Assembly: GCA_947359465.1 (NCBI GenBank)
Contig: OX375873.1
Coordinates: 45,294,437 to 45,358,436, forward strand
Reading direction: 5' to 3'
Length of the DNA stretch: 64,000 bases
Origin: Metellina segmentata
Taxonomy: Eukaryota > Arthropoda > Arachnida > Araneae > Tetragnathidae
Part shown: positions 10,749 through 26,500 of the stretch, one piece after another
Numbering within the stretch: position 1 is the first letter of the stretch
Layout of the letters: each line of letters opens with the position of its first letter
Notes under the pieces: generated by a model
The model's database searches: none
What the model saw: only the letters and a program-made list of their open reading frames with translations
Told to the model about the DNA's origin: nothing
Made by a program: the position numbers and the translations under genes

Positions 10749-12052
10749 CTAGCAAAATACCCGACCTTACTCGGTTTGAATTGGTTTACTCTAGATTGAA
10801 GAGATAATCAAAATATATAATGACTTACGTTTTTTGTAGAATAAAAATTTATTTTAACACCTTTCGCCATCTTTATATTTTCTACATTCTACAACTTACT
10901 TTGGACACAAATCCTACACATGCATATCCATTCATGTTATACATTTCACATACATCGCACAATTGCTGTATGACAAAGCTGCAAAATGACGAAAGGTGAT
11001 ACTAAGGTTACTACTATAAAAGACGATTTTGAGGGAGATTTGGAATTCCCTTTCTTAAGTTCTTTTCATGTTCAACTCAATTAATTAAAATTACGATTTA
11101 CGGCGAGTGCTCTCGCACTCATAGTCAACAAAACAATATTTTTTTACTTATTCTTCAAATAACGGCATTATTCTTTCAATAATGGCATAACTACACTTAA
11201 AATTTACTGAAAATTTATACTGACTTACCTAACATTTTAAAGTCTAATACTTTGTGGTGCTGTTGCGTGTGATGAGAAGGAAAACACATGTATTAAAATA
11301 ATAAATATTTAAAACAGGAAACAGCGAAATAAAACAAAATAAAAGATGTCGCAAAAAATTGTTCTAAAGATATTAATTTGTGATTCAATTTTATCTCTTG
11401 ATCTCGCACAGTTGCCACAACTTACAACTAAAAGTGTACAAAATTTAGAAATGTGAAATTAATTCAGAGCGAAAGAATCAGAAAAAATATCTTTGCTCGC
11501 GCGATCTTGTTCATTCTCGTTTCGTTGAAAAATATCGTCTGTCCCAAATATTCGGAAATCGTTTTCATTGCGCACAGAATAAAAATAAGACTCGAAATAA
11601 ATGAAGTATCAAAGCTAAAATTTCACCATAAAATTTTTTTTTGAAAAATAATTGGTTTTCAGCATTACTGGTAAAGCAAATAAAAGTAATCGTAATACTC
11701 AAACTACATTCCAATTTTTCGAAAACTATCAAATTGTGGAAGATTTAAGTATACTTACTCAGGTGTTTTAGCATGAAACTCATCTAAATATCACAATAAA
11801 GAAATGTTTAATATTGCATTCACTAAACTAATAGATAATGTATAAAATAAAATACAATGCAATCAAATATCTGGAATGCAATTCATGTGATGCCTATACA
11901 AACACACAAACACAAAATCGAACATAGAACAAAAAGACGGACAGACAGACTTTCGCAACCAATTCCACTCACTAAATCAAGATAAGTACTCACTGTATGC
12001 AAATTTCCATGAAAATATCTTAAACCGCGTGGACGTGTATAGGGCACAACAT

Positions 12053-12099
<47 letters not shown>

Positions 12100-12213
12100 C
12101 CAAACGAGAAAAAGGCGGATTCGGCATCAGAAGGGTCCAAAACGGATAGAAAACTTGAAATGGGTCGAAAATATTGAATGTACAAACAAACACTCCATTC
12201 TTATTTATATAGA
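10749..12213 (-). mobile_element. Non-autonomous Helitron, family B (copy 1)
   Basis: On the minus strand it starts TCTATATAAATAAGAATGG at 12213 and ends GGTCGGGTATTTTGCTAG at 10749. A short CCGA/TCGG hairpin precedes the end, and it is inserted between A and T. The copy at 52904-54483 has the same ends and colinear body. No Rep or helicase motif is present. A CAGA microsatellite lies near its 5' end. Confidence 0.87.
12053..12098. repeat. (CAGA)n microsatellite inside Helitron B
   Basis: About eleven CAGA units. The other Helitron B copy has a shorter, interrupted array at the same place (about 54339-54370). Open frames through it read as QTDRQTDR or CLSVCLSV and are not genes. Confidence 0.95.
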
Positions 12214-12659
12214 TGCACATAATGAGAAAAATAGGAAAGTAGCCGAATCGACATTCACTGGCCATATTACCTTCAAAAACAGGTGTTTTACGAAATTTTA
12301 TAATTTAAATTTGAAATTTAAAGTGAAAACAAATATTCTTGTTAATACTTAAAGGGGATAGATTGTACTGTGTTTTCATTTCTTCAGCATTACCACAACC
12401 ATCACAATTTTGATTTAAAATAAGAATGGTCATGTTACCATTTGTTACCTGATGTAACAAATTTCATTTGAAAATATTTTCATTAAGTTGGTGTCCGAAA
12501 TGAAGACATACGTTAAAACCAATAGCTATTTATTTATTTCAGAAACTAACACAGATACGAAATTAAGAACTCAGATCGTTACAGGCTTGTAATTCAACGG
12601 TTAGAAGCACGCAGAATAGACCTCGCGCTGCACAAACAATGTCAAACCTCTCCGGATCT
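12214..12659. other. No recognised feature
   Basis: AT-rich sequence with short frames only. Confidence 0.4.
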
Positions 12660-12785
12660 ACCCAGTTATTCAAAATTACGTGGTACTGTCCTGGAATCTT
12701 TCCCTTGGGGGATTGATCCTGTACCGTCGTCGTTAGTCCATTGTGTTGCTCTAGTAAGACGTTAATTAAAATACCTACTACCTAC
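12660..12785 (+). mobile_element. SINE 3' fragment, degenerate
   Basis: TTCAAAATTACG, then TTGATCC, CCGTCGTC and GTTGCTCTAGTAAGACGTTA correspond in order to the last ~120 bp of the 335-bp SINE. The head is missing. I found no clear target-site duplication. Confidence 0.8.
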
Positions 12786-13072
12786 CGCATCGACACAAAT
12801 GACCATGCGCAGAATTTCGTTTGGAGGACCCTGAAGTCAAGAACTTCAATTAACGCAATTTACCCAGCAAATAGCCCTGCAAATGTTAATCGTGAATCCT
12901 TTTCGTTTAAACGGTGTTTCAACAAAGGAACGAAATTAATCTAAACTACTTTTTTTTTAAATTTATGTTAACTACTCGTCTAATTTCTCAAAAATTTAAT
13001 TTTTGCTCTTTCATATTGATAGGTTAAAATTTCTGGTGCGCAAAATAGTACTTTTATATTTATTTAACTTAA

Positions 13073-13799
13073 GGGGGCCCGGGACACATAAATCATCAAA
13101 TTTTCGAAATTTTTTATTATTATTTTAAGACATTATCTTTGTTTTTCTGCTTAAAATGACGTCTAAACATGTTTCTATCTTAATTAGAGCTAGAGATACA
13201 ATAATTTTGGTGGTGCGTTGTTTTGAAAATCTAACACTCTTGACAGGTGTTGTCATGGCAACAACATATGTCGTTAAAACTTTAAATGCGTTTTTCTCCA
13301 TGATACATTTTTCAAGATTTCCTGTATTCAAATTGCTATAAGTCGAAAACCGATAAACTTTAAGGGTTGAAATTTGGAATGTATATTTATCAAACATTAT
13401 ACTTTAATTTTGATTCAGAAAATTTGAAACAAATATTTACTTTTAAAAATATGACTTTAAAAAAAAATTACCTTAAAATTTTCACAAATTTTCATTCAAA
13501 TATTTTTTATTTTTTATTAAATTAATATTTTTTAAATTGATGAATCAAAAATAAATTTTATAAATTTGTGAATAACTTACTGCAAGAATTTTGAAAATTG
13601 ATCAAGAATATTTTGAGCCTTAGCAATTTAAAATGACCCCTCTTTTTTTCAAATACTTTTAATTTAAAATTTTTAAAGAACTTTTGGAAAAATTTTGTGT
13701 TGTGATTTCGCTTATTAGTTAGATGGGTAATCAGTACACAAAAATTCAAAATTCTAAATTAATTAATAAAAAAAAAATTTCAATGTGTCCCGGACCCCC
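13073..13799. mobile_element. TTAA-flanked MITE
   Basis: The left end GGGGGCCCGGGACACA and the right end TGTGTCCCGGACCCCC are inverted repeats with one mismatch in 16. Perfect TTAA duplications stand at 13069-13072 and 13800-13803. The element is 727 bp, AT-rich and non-coding. TTAA targeting is typical of piggyBac and Kolobok superfamilies; the termini alone do not decide which. The left ~530 bp recurs at 26710-27240. Confidence 0.88.
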
Positions 13800-13899
13800 T
13801 TAACGGAATAAATTTTCGGAACAGTACATATATTTTGAAGTGTTTATAATATACTACACTGAGGAAGTACCCGGGAATTGTCATTAAACAAAAGGTATC

Positions 13900-14500
13900 A
13901 AGTTAGTAGTTAAAAGTTATTACATCTCCTTCAAAGTTATCTCCTCTGACTTCAATGTACTTCTGCCAATGTTTTTTCCAATCCTCAAAACATTCCTTAA
14001 AGTCGTTGTTGTTAAATCCCTTCAGGGTTCGTATCGAATTTTCTTTCATTGCATCAATGGACTCAAAATGGTGACCACGAGGAAGTTTCACCCGTGGAAA
14101 TGTCACACGGTGCCATATCAGATATATAAGGAGCTTGTGGAGCCGCATTTGTTGAATGCTTTGTCATTAAATCACGAATAATAATCGCATTATCATGATG
14201 CAAATACCGTGAGTTATCTCGCCACAATTCAAGTCATTTTTGACGAATTGCATCACACAAACGGCTCAAAACACTAAAATAATAATCTTTATTGACTTTC
14301 TGGCCAGTTGGCAGATATTCATTATGCTCAATACCACGTCAATCAAAGCAAACGGTCAACATTATCTTGATTTTTGAGCAACTTTTACGTGTGTTTTTCG
14401 GTCTTGCTTTACCTTTCAAGAACCATTCACTTAATTGTTGATCTGTTTCTGTATCAAAAGCATAGATCCAAGTTTCACCCGGTAATAATGCATTTTAAAA
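13900..14500 (-). pseudogene. mariner-like transposase, C-terminal half
   Basis: On the minus strand, in order, pieces read KARPKNTRKSCSKIKIML, GIEHNEYLPTGQKVNKDYYF, LELWRDNSRYLHHDNA, a shortened SDMAPCD, and then LPRGHHFESIDAMKENSIRT and FEDWKKHWQKYIEVRGDNFE. This is the usual C-terminal course of mariner transposases: HHDNA holds the second Asp and the D of APCD/APSD is the third. Stops and frameshifts separate the pieces, and sequence between HHDNA and APCD is lost. It is a decayed copy; I did not find TIRs. Confidence 0.82.
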
Positions 14501-14540
14501 AGGAATCGCCTTGAGAAGGCATCGCTCGGGACACTATCAT

Positions 14541-15050
14541 CTAGTGATGTGAGCGACATCGACAGCAAAACATCGATGTTTTGAAGCATCGATGCTCAAA
14601 ATTAAAACATTGATGTTGATAATACATCGCCCCAAAATCATCGATGTTTTTAAAATTCAGTTTATTTAAACTTTTTCCCCCCATTTCTGAAAACTGGTTT
14701 AGCAACTAGTGATGCCACATCGACAGCAAAACATCGGTGTTTTTTAAATTCAGTTTATTTAAACTCCCCCCCCCCCCCTTTTTTTTTCTTAAAACTGGTA
14801 AAGCAACTAGTGATGCGACATCGACAGCAAAATATCGATGTTTTGAAACTTCGATATTCAAAATTAAAACATTAATGTTGATAATACATCACCCCAAAAC
14901 CATCGATGTTTTTAAAATTCAGTGTATTTAAACTGTTTTCTTTATTTCTTAAAACTGGTTTAGCAACTAGTGATGCGACATCGGCTACAATACATCGATG
15001 TTTTTCATAAAACATCAATGTTTTGAAAATATCGATATCGCATCCCTACT
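14541..15050. repeat. hAT-like tandem array of TIR-bearing units
   Basis: Four units start with CTAGTGATGYGACATCGAC-like sequence at 14541, 14705, 14807 and 14967. Complete units are about 160 bp and include CATCGATGTT copies, AAATTCAGTTTATTTAAACT and a TTAAAACTGGTTTAGCAACT end. The second unit has lost its middle and carries a C14/T9 tract. The last unit ends in ATCGCATCCCTA, the inverted form of the unit start. Tandem repetition of the terminal segment of a hAT-like element is the simplest reading. Confidence 0.7.
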
Positions 15051-15172
15051 TTTCAGACCCTTCACCCTTGGCCACTTTGGTCTAAAAGTATGTTCAATTT
15101 GGTGATTATAAAAATTATGCTACTTGGTTATTTTTTAAATTTTTATAACGGTACTTTTTTCATTTAAAAATA

Positions 15173-15507
15173 GCCGACCAACCGGTATAGTGGTTAAGGT
15201 GTTAGCCTCTAGATCGGAAGGTTCCTGGTTCGAATCCGGGTCCGGGCATGGATGTTTGTAAACGTATGGTGTAGAGGCGGCTGGTGCACCTTAAATCTGT
15301 CGTGGCCGAAAGTCCTCACGTTGGGTTGGCGTGGAAGTTTGGAGAGTGGGGTGCCAGCTCAGGTGTTGCTTCGTCATCTGACCGTGGTTCAAAATTACGA
15401 GGTGTTGTCCTCGGATCTTTCCCTTAAGGGACTGATCCCGGACCGTCGTCAATAGCCCGTTGCGTTGCTCTAGTACGACGTTAACTAAAAATTACCAATT
15501 ACCAATT
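15173..15507 (+). mobile_element. tRNA-derived SINE, full length (copy 2)
   Basis: This copy is 335 bp and nearly identical to the copy at 664-998, with the same A and B boxes. A perfect 12-bp duplication, CATTTAAAAATA, stands at 15161-15172 and 15508-15519. It is inserted within CATCGATG-type hAT-like sequence, so it is younger than that repeat here. Confidence 0.94.
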
Positions 15508-15618
15508 CATTTAAAAATAAAACATCGACAACGTAAAAACATCAACATCTATGACAAAAACACCGATTCCAATACATCGATGTTAAAAAACATCGACATC
15601 GATGTCGCATCCCTATTA
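15508..15618. repeat. CATCGATG-rich hAT-like right end
   Basis: Same block as positions 1-86, ending ATCGATGTCGCATCCCTA. The SINE lies immediately to the left, within the same repeat. Confidence 0.6.
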
Positions 15619-18875
<3,257 letters not shown>

Positions 18876-20444
18876 TATATATATACCACCAACTAACGGT
18901 CTACGAAACCCGGAAACAGTATAAAGAACAAAGAAGTACTAGTATTTTTTAGTTCTTCCCGTACATTAGGTGAATGAAATTTGAGTAGGTGAAGGACACA
19001 TTGGTTTCTACAAATTAAGAAACTTCTAAAATAGCCATAGTTTAGTAAAGTAATGACGTCACTAACACACATCGTATGCAACTTTGTCTGAGTGACATCA
19101 GGTGACTTGAATTAGCAGCAACATTAAACGAGAGTTCGTTAAATTGGTATCTTTCACTGTACAAACGTGAAAAGATATTCGAAATAGTTAATAGTTTTAT
19201 AAATATATCCTCTCTCGTTGGAATATTAACAAACATAATTATGATACCGTTCTCTTGACAGACTGGGGTCGGGACAAAATCAAGCTGATATTTCATGATG
19301 GCTGAATGTAAGTCTTTTAGGAACCACAGGCTGTATTATTAATTGAGAAGTCCAGCTTTCTTTACAGAGTGATTTTCGACGCATGTCTGGTGATGGAAGC
19401 TCACGAAATCACTTCTGACATAACTGCAAAAGGAACGAGTATGGTAATGGTAGTGTGCTCATTTGGTAAGGCCTGTTTCGGTGTGATGAAATGACCTTCG
19501 TTGAACGTCTGGAGAATTATGAAAAATACAGCCATGAAAATGAGATTATGAACCTCATTGTTTTTTCGCTGGTGCAATCGGAGACCCATTTTTTCTGTAA
19601 GCCAATTAATCTCGTCCACACACAGCTTGTCACTTTTATAGTTGGCCAGCATTCTTTCCATACCTAAATCCCTCCAGAGCATTGAGATACGTGTTGCTGC
19701 CCAACCCTCCTCCCGTGAAGGCTTCGAAATATATTGAAGGACTAGTGGATGTTTACAGATCTCAAAGACGATCTCGTTAAGAGCATAAAGCATCGTTGGC
19801 GTCCGCCAACATGTATTGCTCTGGTGGAAAGCCATACCCTTATTAGGTTATTGTTTCTTATTAACCTTCCAGCGGTATCGCCCTCCAAACCAACGTGAAA
19901 GGTCGCGAGTATTTCTTAGATATATTATTTTAAAATATAAAATTAAATGTAAAGGGTGTTAAAATTTAAAATGTAAATTGTATATTTGTTGAAATTATGC
20001 TTTAAATAATAACAATTTAATTTAGTTAAAGAGATGCTATCCAAATTTCTATATTATTTCTATATTTAATATATAATAGAAATAATGTAAATATTAGGCA
20101 TTAAAATAATTTATGAATCAAAATGCCCAAATAATTGTAAAAATGAGTTGAAAATTGTAGGAATGAAATTGTCGATGTAGTTAATGAAATATTTACATTT
20201 AAGTAACATAATATAGTAATAAATAACATAATAAAGATTTCTTGTAACTAAAAGAAACAGATATGATATAAAAGCTCGGAAAGAAATACAACTACTCTTC
20301 TCAAAATCTTGTATGCATCCACAATAAGGGAAAACTTGTTTCACCGAATTCGTAATCACTGCTGTCTCTTATGAAACATTCTGCGAAGTTCGGATATTTC
20401 TTCCCGCAGGACTCGTAGGATGATTCTTCTGCTTGAAAAAGTAA
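18876..20444. other. Mostly unrecognised DNA
   Basis: Short frames only apart from the minus-strand frame at 19401-19835, listed separately. 19910-20120 is extremely AT-rich. Confidence 0.4.
19401..19835 (-). CDS. Unidentified 144-codon open frame, possible exon
   Basis: An uninterrupted minus-strand frame begins MAFHQSNTCWRTPTMLYALN and has varied, protein-like composition, unlike the low-complexity frames around it. It includes a charged middle (RISMLWRDLGMERMLANYKS) and a hydrophobic stretch LIFMAVFFIIL that could span a membrane. It ends AVMSEVIS, where the stop overlaps GTGAGC, which would also serve as a splice donor. I do not recognise the family. No transposon motif is visible and no partner exon was found, so it may be a host exon, an old transposon piece or chance. 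Confidence 0.25.
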   Translation of the reverse strand: MAFHQSNTCWRTPTMLYALNEIVFEICKHPLVLQYISKPSREEGWAATRISMLWRDLGMERMLANYKSDKLCVDEINWLTEKMGLRLHQRKNNEVHNLIFMAVFFIILQTFNEGHFITPKQALPNEHTTITILVPFAVMSEVIS

Positions 20445-22549
20445 TCTATATATATAAAATTCAAATACCACTCACTCACTGACTCACTGATTCATCACTG
20501 TATCTCAGGAACTAGAAGTCCTAGGAAGCTGAAATTTTGCAGGGTGATTCTTCTTATACCGTAGGGGTGCACTAAGAAAGGATTTAGAAAAATTCGAATC
20601 CAAAGAGGCCTAAAATTGACCTAAGGCCTAAGCCAAAAGCAATTTGAAATCGCCATAGAAATAACATTGAGTATAAAACGATTACTGTACGCATCTCAGA
20701 TTGCTTTATCAGTGTTGATCGAAAAACAATTTCCTTAAAATAAATTAAATTATAATATTCATGTTTGAACTGAATTTTTACATCTTTCCCTGATGAAAAT
20801 AATATTTATAAATATTCGATTGATGAAGAAAGAATATTTAGAACATTTAATTTTATATTTACTTAAATGTTATAATGGAGCACGAAAAGCCCAAACGATC
20901 AACTCATTGATCATAAAAGCGTAATTTTGCTACTCGGTATCTGGCAACCTCAGAATTAATGTTTAATTTTTTAATTTGATTTATAATTGCTTTATTGGGT
21001 ATTTGAGTTGAAAACGAGATGGTTGCGGTCACATTTGGGGATGCCCAAGTATTATAAATATGTGTTCTTTTTGCTTATAAATCATTGTCTTTATCAATAT
21101 TGTTCAAGTTTTTTGTCGAATTGTTTTACTTCAGAATATATTAAGGAAGTCAGACTTCAACATACTAGAACAGATTTTTTTTTTTACAGAATTCTGCCTT
21201 TTTTTAAGTATTGGAATTTTGTTTCTGTTTGCTTATGTGTTCTGGTATATTACCTTTTCCAGAAATAGTATTTAAGAGTTGGATTTTATTTATTTATTTC
21301 CTGCAAAATATCACTAGACATGAGTAATTTCATGGTAGTATATGTATATTTCCACCAACTTCCTTTAAATCTTTGGTTGAATACGTAATAGTGTGTAGGT
21401 AAAAAAAATAAATAAAATTTACAAATCAAAATATTTTTAAGTGTGAATTTATTATTTTAAAATGACATGAAAATTTTCAAAAATAACTTTAAAATAAGAT
21501 GGGTTACGTTAATTTAAAACTGTTTGTCATACTTTGTAGTTCAAAATATATTTAAAAATTTTGGTTTAGCTTTTCATTGAAAGACGATTAAATAAAATAA
21601 TTTATTTGTTTTTCGTGTTTCATGGGCGTTATTGAAAGCTTACGCCATAGTCAAGTTACTACATCTATCATTCTAAATAGATACGTGCTTTCCATTTAGG
21701 AACCAAATTTCTGATCTTAAAAAGTACCATAAGGGTTCAATTTAAAACTGTATGTGTGTTGGAGAAACGGGAATTTTTAACAAGACTTAGTTGATCTTGT
21801 TATAATATCACACGAAGTAATTTTGAAAAATTGAAATTTTATGTCTTAAGAGACAGAAAGTCGAGGCTGATTGCTCTATTTATTGAAGCTGTTCTTACAC
21901 AACTTAGATGCATGTGAATCGTTCGTTGAAAGTTATTTTCTTTTTGTAAAAACGCTGTAAAATCAACCTTCTGTTTATTAAAAAATTGTTATCGATTGGG
22001 TTTAATTTGTCTACTCTGATGACATGTATTTCAAACAAAATCTCTGTTATTCCACATGTCACTGAATGGAATTTTCTGGAAAAGTGCATTTGCTTCAAAT
22101 TAAATTAGCAACGAATGTTGTAAAAATTTAATTTACTATCTTCTCATATTGATGATGAAATTCGAAAATATCGCTTACTAGATGAAAGAATGGCACAATG
22201 AAAACATATTCATAGGAAAACTAAGTGCAAGACAATCCACCGAAAATTCGTCATTTTTACTGAAATTGAATGCACGGGAATATGCACGGGAACTCGAAAA
22301 CTTAAAATCAATTTCAGCAGAAGTGTGAAGAATATGAAATGGATTATATGGTTGGATACAACATATATATGCATATTTGCGTCCGAAGTAAACTGTAGAA
22401 GCGACGGAGAAGTTAAATTGTTAATAAATGTTTTTCCCCGTACATGATGTACTTAAATGATGCTAACATTATTTTATGAAAAATAATTGAAGACTTTTCA
22501 ATCAACATATTATTAATTTAACCCTAGCAAAGCCGGGTATTTCTGCTAG
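20445..22549 (+). mobile_element. Non-autonomous Helitron, family C
   Basis: Starts TCTATATATATAAAATTCAA (20445) and ends AGCCGGGTATTTCTGCTAG (22549). An ACCC/GGGT hairpin lies just before the end, and it is inserted between A and T. The start CTCACTCACTGACTCACTGA just inside is typical of animal Helitron 5' ends I have seen. The 2.1-kb body is AT-rich with no Rep or helicase motif; the 93-codon frame at 20987-21268 has no recognisable domain. Confidence 0.83.
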
Positions 22550-22779
22550 TTAGTATATATCAGTGTGTAAAAAACCGAGAGAATAGACTTGAGTCATCAA
22601 CGAGTGGTGGATTTTGCACCGCCTTCTACTGATAACCACTAAACTCTCGTAGAGCTGACGACTATGTTTCTACCCCATTCTTTGTATCACTAGTACCATT
22701 TGCGAGCTACGTTTTGAGCCTAAACTTTTTCACGTTTCAATTTCGCTCTCACCCGTACGAGCAAGACTCTTGGGTACAG

Positions 22780-23566
22780 CTACACTCTACGTTTATGACA
22801 GATAGCAACGGCTTGGCGATTTTTTTGGCGCACTTCTAGTAGCGAGTTACGATAAATTAAGGCAACCCATCTGTAGTTATGGTTGTTGTGGTTTTCATGG
22901 CAACCTCGGCAAACGGATACTTTTAATTTTCATTTTGAATATTCTAGAAAGTTCTTCCAAAATCCGTAAAGTCGTTTGATTTCATTGGTTCGTTTGAAAT
23001 TATTTCTTTGCTCCCATTGGTTATTTTGATTTTAAAATATTCTTTGTTTGCATTGGTCCTTTTAAATATTTTTCTATGATACCATTAGTCCATTTATTTG
23101 TACTTCGACAGTTGTGGAATTTTTATTTTATTATATAAGTTTTCACAAAAGGATTAAGAGTTTTGTTTTTTTTGCCATTTTCGTTTTGATTATTTTTTTA
23201 CGCAAGAGTTCTGACGTTATCAGGTTGTATTATTTCTTGCTTTTTTTCTTTTATAAATCTTTTTCTTTTTCAGCATGCCCACTGTATTTAATGTAATTGA
23301 TAAGTTTCAAGGTATATATATTCTTACCCAACATTCGAAGTTTAGTTCTGTTGGAACACAATTGTGTTTTGTAATGTATTTACTTTTTGTGAAATTTAAA
23401 AAAAATATTATTTTCAAAACGTTTTTAAGTTTTCATTTTCCGTTACGAAAAGAAAAATGTTTTTGAAAGAAAAATATTTTTGAAATAATTATTTCCTTGG
23501 CGACTTCAGAAGTGCGCCAAAATAATCGCCAAGGCCGTTGCCACCACTCATAAACATAGAGTGTAG
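22780..23566. mobile_element. Long-TIR MITE, unclassified
   Basis: The left end CTACACTCTACGTTTATGA, continuing through AACGGCTTGGCGATTTTTTT and GGCGCACTTCT, is repeated inverted at the right end, finishing CATAGAGTGTAG. The inverted repeats are about 57 bp with few mismatches. The 790-bp interior is AT-rich with recurring CCATTGGTT / CATTGGTCC blocks and no transposase. No target-site duplication is evident. Confidence 0.75.
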
Positions 23567-26500
23567 TTTTTCCGAAGCTGGGTCTCCTGTTCCGTTAAAT
23601 TACAATAACTTCGTCTCGGAAGAATAATTCAACTTTTTAGTAAATTAAAGCTTTGTAAATACATAATTTAACAGATGTTAAAGTTCATTATTTAGTCATA
23701 ATGAATTGATATGGAACTGATTTAATTTGTATAAATTACTTGTTTGTGGATCGAACTAGGTCAGTGTGAAAAATGAGATTGATCAATGTTGAACTTGTCA
23801 TCAAGCAAGTAGCTTAGAGTGAAAGAAATAACTCTTGTATCATTTTACAAAATCCCATACAGCCTACATGTGTCATAATAAATAATCAATTGTGCAGTAG
23901 ATTTTACTTGTTAAATACCACGATACTTAAATACCAACTTGCAGGATAATATTTTGTATTGTATTTGTTTAAGGTAACTGATAGTACATGTTAGATATTT
24001 TTACTTTTTACAGGAATAAAGAATCAAGAAATATTTGATTAGTTGTGATTTTTAACAACAAACATTTATACTGGCGAATTCCTCAAAAGAACTGAGAATC
24101 GTAATTTTTTATTATTTTGATTACCTCAAGAAAAATAATGTCAAAAATTAAAAAATAACATATGAAAAAAATGCTGTGAAATTAAAACTGAAGTACGAGT
24201 GGTTGGTGTTTCTGCGATGGAATGCTTTTTACTGTACGTATTCCAAAGACAATGTCGCTTGACTGATTTTTCGAATACGATTGAATTTTAGAATACACCT
24301 CACCTATAAAAATTCCAAAGAATGAATTCCGAAGGGATATATGATTACTGATTGCTAATGCCAATGACATTAGGCACCAAAATCCTCCGAAAAGCGATAA
24401 ATTGCATTGTCGCGAATGGGAGACTTTCTTAGTTTTGAAAAGCTTTTATGGAATTAGAAATAAAATACGGAGCAGGTGAGGTGAAAGCAAACCTCCAATA
24501 TAATTTCAATACTACGATCCTAACAAAATTAAATATACAAATTAGAATTCAGTTAGTTTAATTTTAAAAAAGCCGCTCTTAAACATTGTCTTGCGGTTTA
24601 TTTTGATTCTATACCTGTGAAGAAGTGTAATGTTCTATATATTTCAAATATATAAGTTTTAATTAAGAACTCGTCTCCTTGTGTACTTCTGTGGACTTTC
24701 CTTTAGAATTCTTGAGTTTCAGTGATGTTTCGACGGTCAGGATGATTGCTTCTCACCCGGGACACAAATGAGGTAGGACAATTCATATTCCTTCCGATTT
24801 GAAAGATATTGTTTCTACACAACATTAAGTTTCTCGCCTTTTTTCTTTTTAGGTTTCTTTGTTTAAAGTTCTCGCAATATGCATCTTTAAGAACATTTAA
24901 GAAACACATTTAAGTCTTCTCTTTCCATACGATTTGTTTGCTAACACTGCAAATTTCCCTTGTACAAGAAAGACCATTTGCTTTCCATAAAAGCTTAGAT
25001 TAGCCTTTTTCTGACTTTAACCGTCCACCAATGTAAAAGCGGCAGTTTATTTCACACAATGAGATTTGATACTTAAATCCCAATAAAAACTCCGCCTTTG
25101 CAAGATATTCCGAAATGGTGTTTTTTAATCCGTAAAAATACTTTTTATAAACAAAAGCAACTCAATTCTGTCCAAAGTACCCTCAAACATCACGTAGCCT
25201 CCAGAATCTACAACTTACTAAACCCGAACATGCGAACAACACTTTCCCTCGGCATAAATCAACCCATTTTTCCTGACAGCGATACCCCTGCAAATACAAA
25301 AAACCACCCCAGATGAGGAAGAAATGTACCTTCTCTTGTGTTTCCCGTATACTAAACAGACGGGAAGCCACGGAATCAGGTCCGCAGGACCTTCAGAAAT
25401 ATCGGCACGTTCCTTTATTACGTTCGTGATGAAACTCCGAAACTTGAATTGTTGACGTGCCTTGATTGGGGACTGCGCGTGCCTTGAAATTTCACTCGCA
25501 TACTTAGCAGTTGTTTGAGTGACCTGCCATCGATATCAGATGTTAGGAGTTAATATGGAAGACTGCTTTGGCTGGAATCGATGACTCATTATCCACGAAT
25601 GACGGATTATTGGAGAGCAGTCCAATTATCCACAGACTTATACACTGAAGAGGCAGCTGGTTGACTGAACGCAAGTGTTTAGTTTAAATTCCAATAAGTT
25701 CGAAACGTGGGCTGGAAGTTCGCAGTTGTTTTTTAATAGTTAATAAATAAAACTTCCCTCTATTTTGTTTGAATTTTTTTGTTATTACGCAGTGTTATGT
25801 AAAGTTTTGCATCAGCAACTTTTGAAGACATTTTGGGAAAACGTAACCCAAACGTGCAGCTCGTTTAGAGTTTTTTAATGTTTAATAAATAAAAATCCAT
25901 TTTGTTTTAAATATTTTGTTTATTATTCAGTGTTATAGTCATGTAAAGTGAGTAACCTTAAAAAACATTTAGGGAGAACCTTACCGCAGAACATTTTTTT
26001 TTTCTTACTGACATCTAAATTGTAAACTTTATGTATTTAGACTTTGGACTTCAATTCCTTAAACTATGAAATAATAATTACTGAATTTTATGCTTATTAG
26101 TTTTCTTAATTGGTGTTTATAGCTGGTACTCTTATTTTTAGAGCATAAATGTGGCCTTATAAAAATCAATAAAGTATTGAATTGTAAAAATGTTTAAAAT
26201 CTAAGCTTTTAATAAATTAGTAAAGTATCCATTTACACAACGAAGCAATTGTTACTTATCGTTCTTCTGTACTTTTCTATAATGCCCAACAATTTCTTTG
26301 ACACTGCAACGAACGAACTAGTGTCTATTTGTGAAGGGGCACCCAATGTGTAAGGAATTGAAGGTCACTATTAGGAGACTTTTCATTGCTCCTAATTGTG
26401 ACATTCAATAACGTCCTATCGGACGAGGTAGCAGACATATGTACGTTAAGACTATTATACTACGTAGGTGGAATTGGTACTTAATGTAAATCAAACGGTA

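Noticed and set aside
11883..12352. Open frames through the CAGA array
   Set aside because: They are microsatellite translations inside a non-autonomous Helitron.
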